A stretch of 64,000 bases of DNA from Anaerovorax odorimutans (GTDB lineage: Bacteria > Bacillota > Clostridia > Peptostreptococcales > Anaerovoracaceae), in the NCBI RefSeq assembly GCF_024459955.1, contig NZ_JANFXK010000003.1, forward strand, positions 124,001 through 188,000, in the 5' to 3' direction. The notes beneath the pieces are model-generated. The model ran no database searches. It was not told where the DNA came from and saw only the letters and a list, made by a program, of their open reading frames with translations. Shown here piece after piece: positions 55,778 through 63,831 of this stretch (position 1 is its first letter; every line of letters begins with the position of its first letter). The position numbers were made by a program, and so were the translations under genes.

Positions 55778-57559
55778 CTATTTACCTCCTTCTGTCTTTG
55801 CCTCATTCTTTTTCTCTTTATCTTGCTTTTCAAAGAGCACATTGTCCTCCATAAATCCTGCTGCAATTAAAATACGATTAATGTCTGGTGAGATGGGCTC
55901 ATATCGAACAACTCTGCTAAACAGACGACTTGCGTAAATTTCCCCAATTAACATATTATATCCATATTTTTCTAGAAGCCGTATCAATTCTTGTTTTATC
56001 TGTCGGTCGTTGTTCATATTTATGAATGGATGGATAAAAGACCGTGACTTCTTTGCGGCCTTGCTTTTAGCCATAAAATAGGAAACCAACTGTCCAACCG
56101 CGAAATAGTATTCCTCATCACTAGTAAAATCCCACTCTCCTGCTTTCTTACGAACAAGTTCTTTTATCACATTTTCAAGCTTCTCCATTGTTCCCTCCAT
56201 TTCATCTTTTTCCGTAAAGTAGTCATGTAACGACCACCTCAAATTTAACTGCTTTTTAGCTTTTTTAAAGAATCCCTCGGTTATTGAATGATAGATCATT
56301 TCTTCAGAAACCCGATCTAATAGTGCGGCTACATCTGTCCCATCCTTTGTATATAGCCAGGAATGGAGCCGTTCCCGTGCCATCAGCAGATTGTTTGACA
56401 GAACTCCGTCTTTAATCATAAGATCGCCCGGATCTGTAAAGTAATTGCTGCGAAGGCAGTTATTGAAAAGGATTTCATCAATCAATGCCTCTAAATCGTT
56501 CCGCTGATTAATCCGACAGTCCTCATCCTTTTCATCTACCTTTAGAAACGCCTTATAGGAAAAAGGACGCTCTAAATTGGGGCTGTGATAGGCCACGGTC
56601 TGAAAGTCAAGTATGGCTACTTCATTTTTTTCTTTACGCAGTCTCATATAATAGCCTGTGGTGGCCCTGTCCAAAGATTCACCTGGCCGCAGACCTTTGA
56701 TCGTTTGTTTGGTGGTATCAAAATAGATATCATATTTGCCGACAGAGACCATACACATGAGATAATCAAAAAACTGAGCCTGCATCAAAACCTCTTCTCT
56801 ATTCAGCAAATACGGCAGTTCTATTGGGCCTCTTTTCCGATTGGCCAAATAAGGTTTTTTTGAATTCATTCCCATATTGTCGTTGGGAAGGCCAAAAGTA
56901 GTTTCATCGATTTCAAGGTTAAAATCATTGTTATTGTAAATGTTGACAGTATTATAGCGTTTGCTCTCCTGTTTATACAGTTCTTTTGTCCGTATTGGAT
57001 CCTCCAGCGCAAAATATAACTTGAGATAATCTTTTTTCTCCCAATCGATGTCTAAGGAAAAAATATGTTCTATGATCCAGCCTTTAATTTCATTTAGAAG
57101 CTGAGTATCGACAGTTCCCAAGTCCTGCTCTACTTCCATGTATAACGCTCTGCTTTTGGCTTTTTTATATTTCTGCGTTGGATCTTCCAACGTTTGAAAA
57201 TATCCTTCAATGATTTCTTCCTTTAATTTTCCGGCTTTTACACTTTCTTTTTTTACAGCAAAGGACAGATAGTTGTTGCTGTGGATAATCTTTCCAGAAT
57301 CCATCGGCTTGTTCATCTCAATGAGTTTACTGTAATAATCAAAGAAACAAACTTCCCTGAACTGGCTGTGATCACGGCCCATCAATGTTTTGCTCTTTTT
57401 ATCATATCGTATATCAAATGGTTCCTCTGCTCTAAAACCATCTGCGGTTTTACGTACGATAATGTAGGTGCCGTCTTTTGGTACATAATTATCCAGTATA
57501 TAGGCTTCCCCTTCCTGTTTAAAATTTTCCCGGAAAATCTCTATGCAATCTTTTAGCAA
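55778..57559 (-). CDS. cas8b: CRISPR-associated protein Cas8b/Csh1 (TM1802 family)
   Basis: The 593-residue protein begins MLKDCIEIFRENFKQEGEAY from a TTG start (57559), two bases after the cas6 stop, with GGGGGTG upstream. The MGMNSKKPYLANRKRGPIELPYLL segment and its length fit the Csh1/TM1802 large subunit, which recognises the PAM in type I-B Cascade. No zinc-finger Cys pattern was seen. It ends two bases before the cas7 start. Confidence 0.9.
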   Translation of the reverse strand: MLKDCIEIFRENFKQEGEAYILDNYVPKDGTYIIVRKTADGFRAEEPFDIRYDKKSKTLMGRDHSQFREVCFFDYYSKLIEMNKPMDSGKIIHSNNYLSFAVKKESVKAGKLKEEIIEGYFQTLEDPTQKYKKAKSRALYMEVEQDLGTVDTQLLNEIKGWIIEHIFSLDIDWEKKDYLKLYFALEDPIRTKELYKQESKRYNTVNIYNNNDFNLEIDETTFGLPNDNMGMNSKKPYLANRKRGPIELPYLLNREEVLMQAQFFDYLMCMVSVGKYDIYFDTTKQTIKGLRPGESLDRATTGYYMRLRKEKNEVAILDFQTVAYHSPNLERPFSYKAFLKVDEKDEDCRINQRNDLEALIDEILFNNCLRSNYFTDPGDLMIKDGVLSNNLLMARERLHSWLYTKDGTDVAALLDRVSEEMIYHSITEGFFKKAKKQLNLRWSLHDYFTEKDEMEGTMEKLENVIKELVRKKAGEWDFTSDEEYYFAVGQLVSYFMAKSKAAKKSRSFIHPFINMNNDRQIKQELIRLLEKYGYNMLIGEIYASRLFSRVVRYEPISPDINRILIAAGFMEDNVLFEKQDKEKKNEAKTEGGK

Positions 57560-57561
57560 AG

Positions 57562-58269
57562 CTACACCCCCTTTATCGGACGATAGTTCACATATCCGGC
57601 GCCGCGCGATCCCATTTCTCCCAATCCTGTTGCCAGGGCCAAATAGGCCAGGTTCTGAGCCGGTTGATTATCCGCAATTTGCATCTCTATTTTATCTCCC
57701 AGCAATTTGATACCTTTATAAGGGAATGCAATCGGCTTATTGTTTTTCAGCTCAAACCGGGTCCAGAGGTCAAAATCTTCTTCTAATTTTTCTTTCAGAA
57801 AGAAATTCCACTTTTTTATTAGATTGACAAAGATTCTCTTTTGATAAGCCTGAAAGCCAAAGTTGTTTTCTTTCCAGTAGTTTCCTTCTTCACACTTTAT
57901 GATTACCGGGTTTAAGGAGTATAACTTCTCGATTGGCTTTTGGGGAATCGTCCAAACTTCTGCTATCAGTCCTTTTAATTTGGATGTCTCTATATGCGGG
58001 AGAGTTTTCACCAGGTACTCTGCCAGGTCTGCATCCAGTGTTCTGAGCGTAAAGGTGCGCAAAGTATCCTTTTCGTAGATTCCACTTTTGCTGATGGGAC
58101 ACAGGGATGAAAATGAATATTGCTTATAGTGATTCTCCTGGTGGTATTGTTTCCAGCGTTCATCAGCGCACAATGCTTTGTCTACAAATTCTGCAATTGC
58201 CGCTAAGGTATAGGGATATGGAATGTTGTCCAATAAATACAAACGCACTTTTATAGATATGACTTGCAC
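57562..58269 (-). CDS. cas6: CRISPR-associated endoribonuclease Cas6
   Basis: The 235-residue protein has two ferredoxin-like halves and the C-terminal Gly-rich loop GLGEMGSRGAGYV (residues about 217-229). It starts with GTG at 58269, with AGGAAG upstream. It cleaves pre-crRNA within the repeats of both arrays. It is the first gene of the operon, behind the promoter at 58326-58354. Confidence 0.95.
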   Translation of the reverse strand: MQVISIKVRLYLLDNIPYPYTLAAIAEFVDKALCADERWKQYHQENHYKQYSFSSLCPISKSGIYEKDTLRTFTLRTLDADLAEYLVKTLPHIETSKLKGLIAEVWTIPQKPIEKLYSLNPVIIKCEEGNYWKENNFGFQAYQKRIFVNLIKKWNFFLKEKLEEDFDLWTRFELKNNKPIAFPYKGIKLLGDKIEMQIADNQPAQNLAYLALATGLGEMGSRGAGYVNYRPIKGV

Positions 58270-58325
58270 TATGTATCACTTCCTTTCATATTTTTTACAA
58301 GATTCGATCCTTTCAGTGTATATTT

Positions 58326-58354
58326 ATGTTAGCATAAAAGTTCTATCCAGTCAA
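58326..58354 (-). promoter_or_regulatory. Promoter of the cas operon
   Basis: On the minus strand a -35 TTGACT and a -10 TAACAT are separated by 17 bases. The predicted start is about 50 bases upstream of the cas6 GTG. The operon could also receive read-through from the small genes at 58396-59541. Confidence 0.6.
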
Positions 58355-58395
58355 TCATATTTTCATTTACTTATTCTTGATATATGTTTGTGCAA

Positions 58396-58611
58396 CTATT
58401 TTTGTTGCTTTACATATTCCCGCTGCAGCTCTTCCACTAAATATATATCGCTTCTGCAATGCATGTCAGCTATTCCCTGGCTCATTTCCTGATAAAGATC
58501 GGAATGATAAAAAAAGTCCAGAGCTTCTTCTTTAGAAATATTTTGTGATGATGCAAACGCCGCAACGACTCTTGCATATTTACGCTGTAATAATACCCTG
58601 TTTGCCTTCAT
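58396..58611 (-). CDS. Small helical protein of the DUF3990 cassette
   Basis: The 71-residue protein (start ATG at 58611) contains AFASSQNISKEEALDFFYHS and ends SDIYLVEELQREYVKQQK. Proteins of this sort are commonly found beside DUF3990/DUF3791 genes; I give it no family number. A shortened paralog lies just upstream (58749-58841). It may be an antitoxin or partner of the DUF3990 enzyme, but this is inference from position. Confidence 0.6.
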   Translation of the reverse strand: MKANRVLLQRKYARVVAAFASSQNISKEEALDFFYHSDLYQEMSQGIADMHCRSDIYLVEELQREYVKQQK

Positions 58612-58748
58612 CAAAGTTCCTCACTTCGTACTTCTAACTTATAATTACTTATTCTTGATTAGTAATTGTAAACACAAACTTACATCTCATGTTAAGGTTC
58701 AAAAAGTCTCTAATTTCAGTTACTTATTCTTTTTAAATACAACTTTTG

Positions 58749-58841
58749 TTACTTTTCATATTCTTTTTGCAGCTTTTCCGCCAAATATATAGCGCTTCTG
58801 GAACTGCCCCTGTCCTGCATTAATATTTTGTCTGCCTTCAT
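58749..58841 (-). pseudogene. Internally deleted 30-residue paralog of the 58396-58611 gene
   Basis: From the ATG at 58841 the frame reads MKADKILMQDRG, then SAIYLAEKLQKEYEK and a stop. The two ends match those of the 71-residue neighbour (MKANRVLLQ... and SDIYLVEELQREY), with about 40 internal residues missing. Flanking non-coding DNA (TTACTTATTCTT) is also repeated, so this looks like a tandem duplication followed by deletion. It overlaps the DUF3990 stop by one base (TGATG), so it may still be translated. Confidence 0.65.
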
Positions 58842-59317
58842 CAAAGCTCCTCACTCCCCAGAAAGATTAGATGCTTGCGTATCACATCCTGGCTGCAAAA
58901 GCAGACCTGCAAGTTCGGTCTTTCGTATTGCAATCTTCCTATCGCTGCCTGTTTATCAATCAGCTGTTGCAAATAGAGTTCGATTGTGTCAAAGACTTTA
59001 TCATTGGCAACTCCGCCTACAACTATATCATAACCCTGCACCGGCTGTCCACTGCGGCACGCCACAATGTAATCAAGCCACTCTTCTGTATAGCCCGAAA
59101 AGCGTTTTACAGAAGGTCCATTTTCCAACAGTGTATTGTCGCAATCGTAAATAGTGACGATTGCAGAATCGCCTTTTCTTTTATATCTGGATGCCCAACG
59201 AAACGCCTGCTCCCGGACTGGCGTTGTATAAAAGCCTCTGCCAAAGTCAGTATTAGATCGTGAAAAAGAAATATCCGGCGTTTCAATGACCCTGTTAGAA
59301 CCGTGGTAAAGAATCAT
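58841..59317 (-). CDS. DUF3990 protein (ADP-ribosyltransferase-like)
   Basis: The 158-residue protein begins MILYHGSNRVIETPDISFSR, then NTDFGRGFYTTPVREQAFRWA. The LYHGS and DFGRGFY-T motifs are characteristic of DUF3990, whose fold is grouped with ADP-ribosyltransferase-like proteins. It may modify a host or phage target and could be a toxin. Its ATG overlaps the DUF3791 stop by four bases (59314-59317). It lies between array 2 and cas6. Confidence 0.8.
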   Translation of the reverse strand: MILYHGSNRVIETPDISFSRSNTDFGRGFYTTPVREQAFRWASRYKRKGDSAIVTIYDCDNTLLENGPSVKRFSGYTEEWLDYIVACRSGQPVQGYDIVVGGVANDKVFDTIELYLQQLIDKQAAIGRLQYERPNLQVCFCSQDVIRKHLIFLGSEEL

Positions 59318-59541
59318 GAAAGCACTCCCTCCTGTTTCATATAGGAAACAATATCATTCACAATATAATCTTTGCCCTGTGTATGCAGAATCCCAAAACA
59401 GGGAATTATATAACTCTTTAAAATATCGCTTTTTCCCCTCAGCAAATCGTATGCCGCATCGCCTCGAATCCCGAGTCTTTCCGCAACGTTTTCGATGCAG
59501 AAAACAGCAAATTCCAACTGCTCATCGCTTATTTCTTTCAT
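59314..59541 (-). CDS. DUF3791 protein
   Basis: The 75-residue protein (SDEQLEFAVFCIENVAERLG, then LHTQGKDYIVNDIVSYMK) matches the DUF3791 pattern of short helical proteins often encoded just before DUF3990. It may neutralise or position the DUF3990 enzyme. GGAGG lies upstream and a TATAAT-type -10 lies at 59650-59655. It is translationally coupled to DUF3990. Confidence 0.8.
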   Translation of the reverse strand: MKEISDEQLEFAVFCIENVAERLGIRGDAAYDLLRGKSDILKSYIIPCFGILHTQGKDYIVNDIVSYMKQEGVLS

Positions 59542-59649
59542 AGCTGCCCTACACCTCCCTCAAACCATTGCCTAAATAGCTATTTTTAAATTACTTGGGC
59601 TTTTTGCAGATCGCCGCAAACTCTTTTCTTTAATAGTGACGACACCTGT

Positions 59650-59678
59650 ATTATAACATATTCGCTTTATATTTGTAA
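59650..59678 (-). promoter_or_regulatory. Promoter of the DUF3791-DUF3990 cassette
   Basis: On the minus strand a perfect -10 TATAAT is preceded, 17 bases away, by a poor -35 (TTACAA). It is divergent from the array 2 leader promoter about 350 bases away. Confidence 0.5.
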
Positions 59679-59834
59679 TTATAGATGGGGTTTCATGTAA
59701 TGAAATATAATCAAGTTTTCTCTATCTTTGAATCATGTTCATATGAGATTTTTTATAAATTTTTCACTATTTTCTACTTTACAGCAACGCCGCTTTTGAT
59801 TAGGAAAACAATATACGATTCTAACCGAATTTGT

Positions 59835-59881
59835 ATCGGCGTTGCCGAAAGGTATAGAAGAAGTGAAACTTACGTTAACGC
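59835..59881 (+). repeat. Diverged copy of repeat A within the array 2 leader region
   Basis: ATCGGCGTTGCCGAAAGGTA, then GAAGTGAAACTTACGTTAACG. It keeps the order GGC-TTGCC...AAGGTA...GTGAAACTTAC of family A but has lost the second half of the hairpin. The rest of the 544-base gap 59542-60087 is AT-rich leader sequence with no supportable gene. Confidence 0.5.
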
Positions 59882-60030
59882 CATTTCCAATCGAAAAAAT
59901 AGTATAGCTCTAGTTTTCCCAAGCTATATTTGTAAACCAATACCACAAGTGTTGAGATTTCAACATTATTGCTTACTTATTATGATTTTTACTTCTGAGA
60001 GTATTTGGCTGGTAAAAATATGCATCTACG

Positions 60031-60060
60031 TTGATTTTTTAAGGTGTTCTGTATTATAAT
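60031..60060 (+). promoter_or_regulatory. Leader promoter of CRISPR array 2
   Basis: A -35 TTGATT and a perfect -10 TATAAT are 18 bases apart. The predicted start is about 20 bases before the first repeat, giving plus-strand pre-crRNA. This fits the degenerate repeats lying at the far end. Confidence 0.7.
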
Positions 60061-60087
60061 AATTAGGAAAAGCTGAATATTCCGATG

Positions 60088-61504
60088 GTTTAACAGTAAC
60101 AAGAAGTTGTTTTTAAATTTTTGTCAAAACGGTACAGATCATATTTTTTCATGTTTAACAGTAACAAGAAGTTGTTTTTAAATTTGATTATACGAATCCA
60201 AAGGTGCAGGAAATGGCGTTTAACAGTAACAAGAAGTTGTTTTTAAATTCGGCTTTTTGATGCGCAGTCACAACCGGTATGAAGTTTAACAGTAACAAGA
60301 AGTTGTTTTTAAATATGAATTAGATTTCCTGTTTGGGCAGGTGGAAGTTGTTTAACAGTAACAAGAAGTTGTTTTTAAATAAAAAAGTTGGAAGGGATTA
60401 ATGAGAAGGCAGGAGTTTAACAGTAACAAGAAGTTGTTTTTAAATACATAGCCAACAAGCTTTGTGGGTCTGCATATGTCGTTTAACAGTAACAAGAAGT
60501 TGTTTTTAAATATCTTTTCTCGAACCATTTTGCCGCCCTGATCTAAGTTTAACAGTAACAAGAAGTTGTTTTTAAATTTTGCTTGCTTACAGTGAATTTA
60601 TTTATAATATGTTTAACAGTAACAAGAAGTTGTTTTTAAATAAGTTTTTCCAATATCTGGATATGGGGGGTGCTTAAGTTTAACAGTAACAAGAAGTTGT
60701 TTTTAAATTGGATAAATGAAGAATATATGGTTGACTGGAATGAGGTTTAACAGTAACAAGAAGTTGTTTTTAAATAAATATCCTCCTGTTGCTCTGGTGA
60801 TAAATTTTCTAAGTTTAACAGTAACAAGAAGTTGTTTTTAAATGAATATAATTGGTATCGTGAAAATATCGTTTTTGTGTTTAACAGTAACAAGAAGTTG
60901 TTTTTAAATATCCCTTGCCGCATTTTGTGTAGTCTTCGTTCCAGTTTAACAGTAACAAGAAGTTGTTTTTAAATTCGTAATTGGCGCTGTAATTGGCATA
61001 CTTCTTGCGTTTAACAGTAACAAGAAGTTGTTTTTAAATTTGTTCTCCTTCCCCGCTCCCGGAAAGGAGCGTTTTGTTTAACAGTAACAAGAAGTTGTTT
61101 TTAAATTCACTAACATAACCGTCGGCCATAATGCCATGTAAGTTTAACAGTAACAAGAAGTTGTTTTTAAATTGTTGTGCTGGAAGGCGAGTGGAAGGAG
61201 TTGGCAGGTTTAACAGTAACAAGAAGTTGTTTTTAAATGGAAAAGCATTGCATAGAGTCTCCCGGTCTACTGGTTTAACAGTAACAAGAAGTTGTTTTTA
61301 AATTCCTCTCTGATCTTTTTTGCATATTGCAGAATTTTGTTTAACAGTAACAAGAAGTTGTTTTTAAATGACGTATTATCTACATTTCCAAGACCAACCT
61401 GATCTGTTTAACAGTAACAAGATTTGTTTTTTAAATTAATCACACCAACGGCGATCCTTCTGATCGCATTTGAGTTTAATAGTAATCAGAATGGTCTTTC
61501 AATG
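60088..61504 (+). CRISPR. CRISPR array 2: 22 repeat units, 21 spacers
   Basis: Twenty identical 31-base repeats (beginning GTTTAACAGTAACAAG, ending GTTGTTTTTAAAT) run from 60088 to 61369. They are followed by a slightly altered repeat at 61406 and a strongly decayed one at 61474. Repeat-to-repeat spacing is 64-68 bases, so spacers are about 33-37. The decayed end marks the trailer; the leader is at the left. The decayed last unit has T at position 7, like array 1. The repeat has only weak self-pairing, usual for type I-B. Confidence 0.98.
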
Positions 61505-61571
61505 AAGAAAATAATATAGCTTGTAACAACAGGCAGAGCCAACTCATATAAAAACAAAATACCTATTGTTA

Positions 61572-61917
61572 TTTTTATCAACACGTAGCGAAAAATCAGG
61601 TTCTTGTTGACCTTTTTTCAAGGATACAGAGCATGGTGGAACAAAAACTCAAGCAATATGCGGATTTGAACAGGAGCAACGGCCTTCAATCCTTGGAAAT
61701 ACATCAACAACGAATTCAAAATGAACCGGATGTTGAACAAATATGCATATTGCTAAAAAATCTGCGACTAGGGTGTCTTTTGCCAGTCAATGGTGGCGAG
61801 ATTTATCCAGAGAATCAGAATTTGGTCGCAACCCCTCAGTTATTCCCTGCTGTAACCGCATTGTATGGTACAGAGTACTAGAATACGTGAAACTTACTCG
61901 ACGGGGCTCGTAAGTTA
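61572..61917 (+). repeat. Long dispersed repeat C (copy 2)
   Basis: This block matches the minus strand of 23177-23456 in a series of conserved pieces (TATCAACACG, AGCGAAAAATCAGG, TTTTTTCAAGGAT, CCTTGGAAATACATCAACAA, TGTTGAACAAAT). It ends with a family A palindrome. An 82-codon ORF at 61633-61881 is not conserved in the other copy and is not called as a gene. Confidence 0.75.
61865..61917 (+). repeat. Dispersed palindromic repeat A, copy 5
   Basis: GGTACAGAGTACTAGAATACG, then TGAAACTTACTCGACG and GGCTCGTAAGTTAT. It keeps the AACTTAC/GTAAGTT hairpin of copies 2 and 3 and forms the right end of repeat C copy 2. Confidence 0.7.
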
Positions 61918-61929
61918 TCTTCCAAACAC

Positions 61930-62026
61930 AAGCCGGCAGCACAAATTTTCATTTTCTACGGTTTTGAGCGCCCGCAAATCCACAACTTTGCGTAACTTTG
62001 CGCCGATTTTTTCGAAAAGTCACCGC
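61930..62026 (+). repeat. Partial copy of repeat family B (right half)
   Basis: GCCGGCAGCACAAATTTTC, CGCCCGCAAATCCACAACTT, TGCGTAACTTTGC and TTCGAAAAGTCACCGC correspond to the right half of the element at 41861-42019, including its terminal inverted repeat. It directly follows a copy of repeat A. Between 62027 and 62209 nothing else is recognised apart from the SCIFF leader sequence. Confidence 0.6.
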
Positions 62027-62209
62027 ATTGCAGCCTGCCGATAACTTCTTAATCTAAGATTCCCGGCTGCAGGGGCATGAATGCGAGCAGCGCCACATTC
62101 AACAGCACCTGCCGCACAGCCACCCTTTACAACCGCACAAAAATATGTTATCATTGCTCATGTTGAATACATAATTATGAACATATTGAACAGAAAGGTG
62201 GAATTCCAA

Positions 62210-62356
62210 GTGAAAAGAATTAAGACTTTAGTATCCCGCGATCTTGCAAAGTCCGCTAAGACAGGCGGCTGCGGCGAATGCCAGACATCCTGCCAGTCCG
62301 CAAGCAAGACTTCCTGCAGTGTTGCCAACCAGCAGTGCGAACAGTGCAAGAACTAG
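62210..62356 (+). CDS. scfA: SCIFF ribosomal peptide precursor (variant)
   Basis: The 48-residue peptide starts with GTG at 62210, with AAAGGTGG upstream. It begins (M)KRIKTLVSRDLAKSAKTGG and has six Cys (21, 24, 28, 36, 43, 46), fitting the SCIFF family (six cysteines in forty-five residues). It differs from the usual CGECQTSCQSACKTSCTV core: position 32 is Ser not Cys, position 37 is Ser not Thr, and a Cys is added at 46. Positions 32 and 37 are, in characterised members, the two ends of the thioether. The maturase gene follows 101 bases later. Confidence 0.92.
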   Translation: MKRIKTLVSRDLAKSAKTGGCGECQTSCQSASKTSCSVANQQCEQCKN

Positions 62357-62457
62357 TACAGAGATATTCGGCCCTGCCGAATCTGTAGAATTGCGATATT
62401 GCTGCATTTCCTTCTGGAAGGGATGCAGCTATTTTCTTGTTACGAAAGGATAAAATT

Positions 62458-63831
62458 ATGATCCATCAATATAAAATGAACGGCTACAATATTGTGCTAG
62501 ATGTGAACAGCGGCTGCGTCCACACAGTAGACGATGTAGCCTACGACATCATTGAACTTTATGAGAATATGCCAGCAGCAGAACTGATCAAAGTCATTAC
62601 TGCGCGCCACGGCATCACGGCCGATGAAGTCCGGGAGGTCATTGACGATCTGGAAGCCCTGAAAAAAGAGAAAAAGCTATATACGGAAGATATTTTTGCC
62701 GGGCAGGCAGATCTGTTCAAAAAACGCCAATCCGTTGTAAAAGCTCTCTGTCTCCATGTCGCCCACGCCTGCAACATGACCTGCGGCTATTGTTTTGCCG
62801 GCAAAGGCGAATATCACGGAGAAAAAGCGCTGATGAGCTATGACGTGGGCAAACGGGCGCTGGACTGGCTGATTGAAAACTCCGGTTCCCGTCAGAACCT
62901 GGAAGTGGACTTTTTCGGCGGTGAACCCCTGCTCAACTTCGAAGTTGTAAAGCAGCTAGTCGCTTACGGCCGCTCCCGGGAAAAAGAATGCGGGAAAAAG
63001 TTTCGCTTTACGCTGACCACCAACGGAATCCTGCTAAATGATGAAGTCATTGAGTTCGCAAAAAAGGAAATGAGCAACGTGGTTATCAGTCTTGACGGCA
63101 GAAAAGAAGTCAACGACAAAATGCGCCGGACTCTGGACCTGGGCGGTACTTACGAAGCAATCCTGCCAGCCTTTAAAAAGCTGGCGCAAAGCCGGGATCA
63201 AAAGGACTATTATGTCCGCGGAACCTATACCCATTACAACACGGATTTTGCCAGCGATATCCTGCACATGGCCGATCTGGGATTCAAGGAGCTTTCCATT
63301 GAGCCGGTGGTGGCACCGCCCGATGCTCCCTATGCCCTGACCGAATCCGATCTGCCGAAGCTGCTCAGCGAATATGAACGGCTGGCCTGTGAAATGCTGG
63401 AGCGCAAACGGGAAGGAAAAGGCCGCGATTTTACCTTCTACCACTATATGATCGATCTCACCGGCGGACCGTGTATCGTAAAACGGATATCCGGATGCGG
63501 CGTTGGCACCGAGTACATGGCAGTAACCCCTTCCGGCGATTTTTATCCGTGCCACCAATTCGTTGGCGATGAAAAATTCCTTTTAGGAAACATTTATGAC
63601 GGTATCACAAACGGCGCTGTCTGTGAAGAGTTCCAGGGCTGCAATGTCTATTCCCACGACGAATGTAAGGATTGTTTTGCCAAGCTTTACTGCAGCGGCG
63701 GCTGCGCTGCCAATGCCTATCACACTACAGGCTCCATCACCGGGGTCTACGAGATGGGCTGCGAGCTGCACAAAAAACGGATCGAATGCGCGATTATGCT
63801 GAAAGTGGCGGAAATGTGCGAAGAGCTCTAA
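62458..63831 (+). CDS. scfB: SCIFF maturase, radical SAM/SPASM enzyme
   Basis: The 457-residue protein starts at 62458, with AAAGGA eight bases upstream. An N-terminal precursor-binding (PqqD-like RRE) domain spans about 1-85. The radical SAM motif is C105-x3-C109-x2-C112 (ACNMTCGYC). DFFGGEPLLN follows, and a C-terminal SPASM region has many Cys (CGVGTEYMAVTPSGDFYPCH, CNVYSHDECKDC, YCSGGCAAN). Related enzymes (CteB, Tte1186) join a Cys sulfur to a Thr carbon in SCIFF. All cluster-binding motifs look intact, in contrast to the altered substrate. Confidence 0.95.
   Translation: MIHQYKMNGYNIVLDVNSGCVHTVDDVAYDIIELYENMPAAELIKVITARHGITADEVREVIDDLEALKKEKKLYTEDIFAGQADLFKKRQSVVKALCLHVAHACNMTCGYCFAGKGEYHGEKALMSYDVGKRALDWLIENSGSRQNLEVDFFGGEPLLNFEVVKQLVAYGRSREKECGKKFRFTLTTNGILLNDEVIEFAKKEMSNVVISLDGRKEVNDKMRRTLDLGGTYEAILPAFKKLAQSRDQKDYYVRGTYTHYNTDFASDILHMADLGFKELSIEPVVAPPDAPYALTESDLPKLLSEYERLACEMLERKREGKGRDFTFYHYMIDLTGGPCIVKRISGCGVGTEYMAVTPSGDFYPCHQFVGDEKFLLGNIYDGITNGAVCEEFQGCNVYSHDECKDCFAKLYCSGGCAANAYHTTGSITGVYEMGCELHKKRIECAIMLKVAEMCEEL

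Noticed and set aside
60352-60561. Minus-strand frames with repeated FKNNFLLLLN segments across array 2 (and similar in array 1)
   Set aside because: They are translations of the CRISPR repeat itself.
61633-61881. 82-codon frame right of array 2
   Set aside because: It sits inside repeat C; the other copy of the repeat has stops in this frame, so coding is not conserved.
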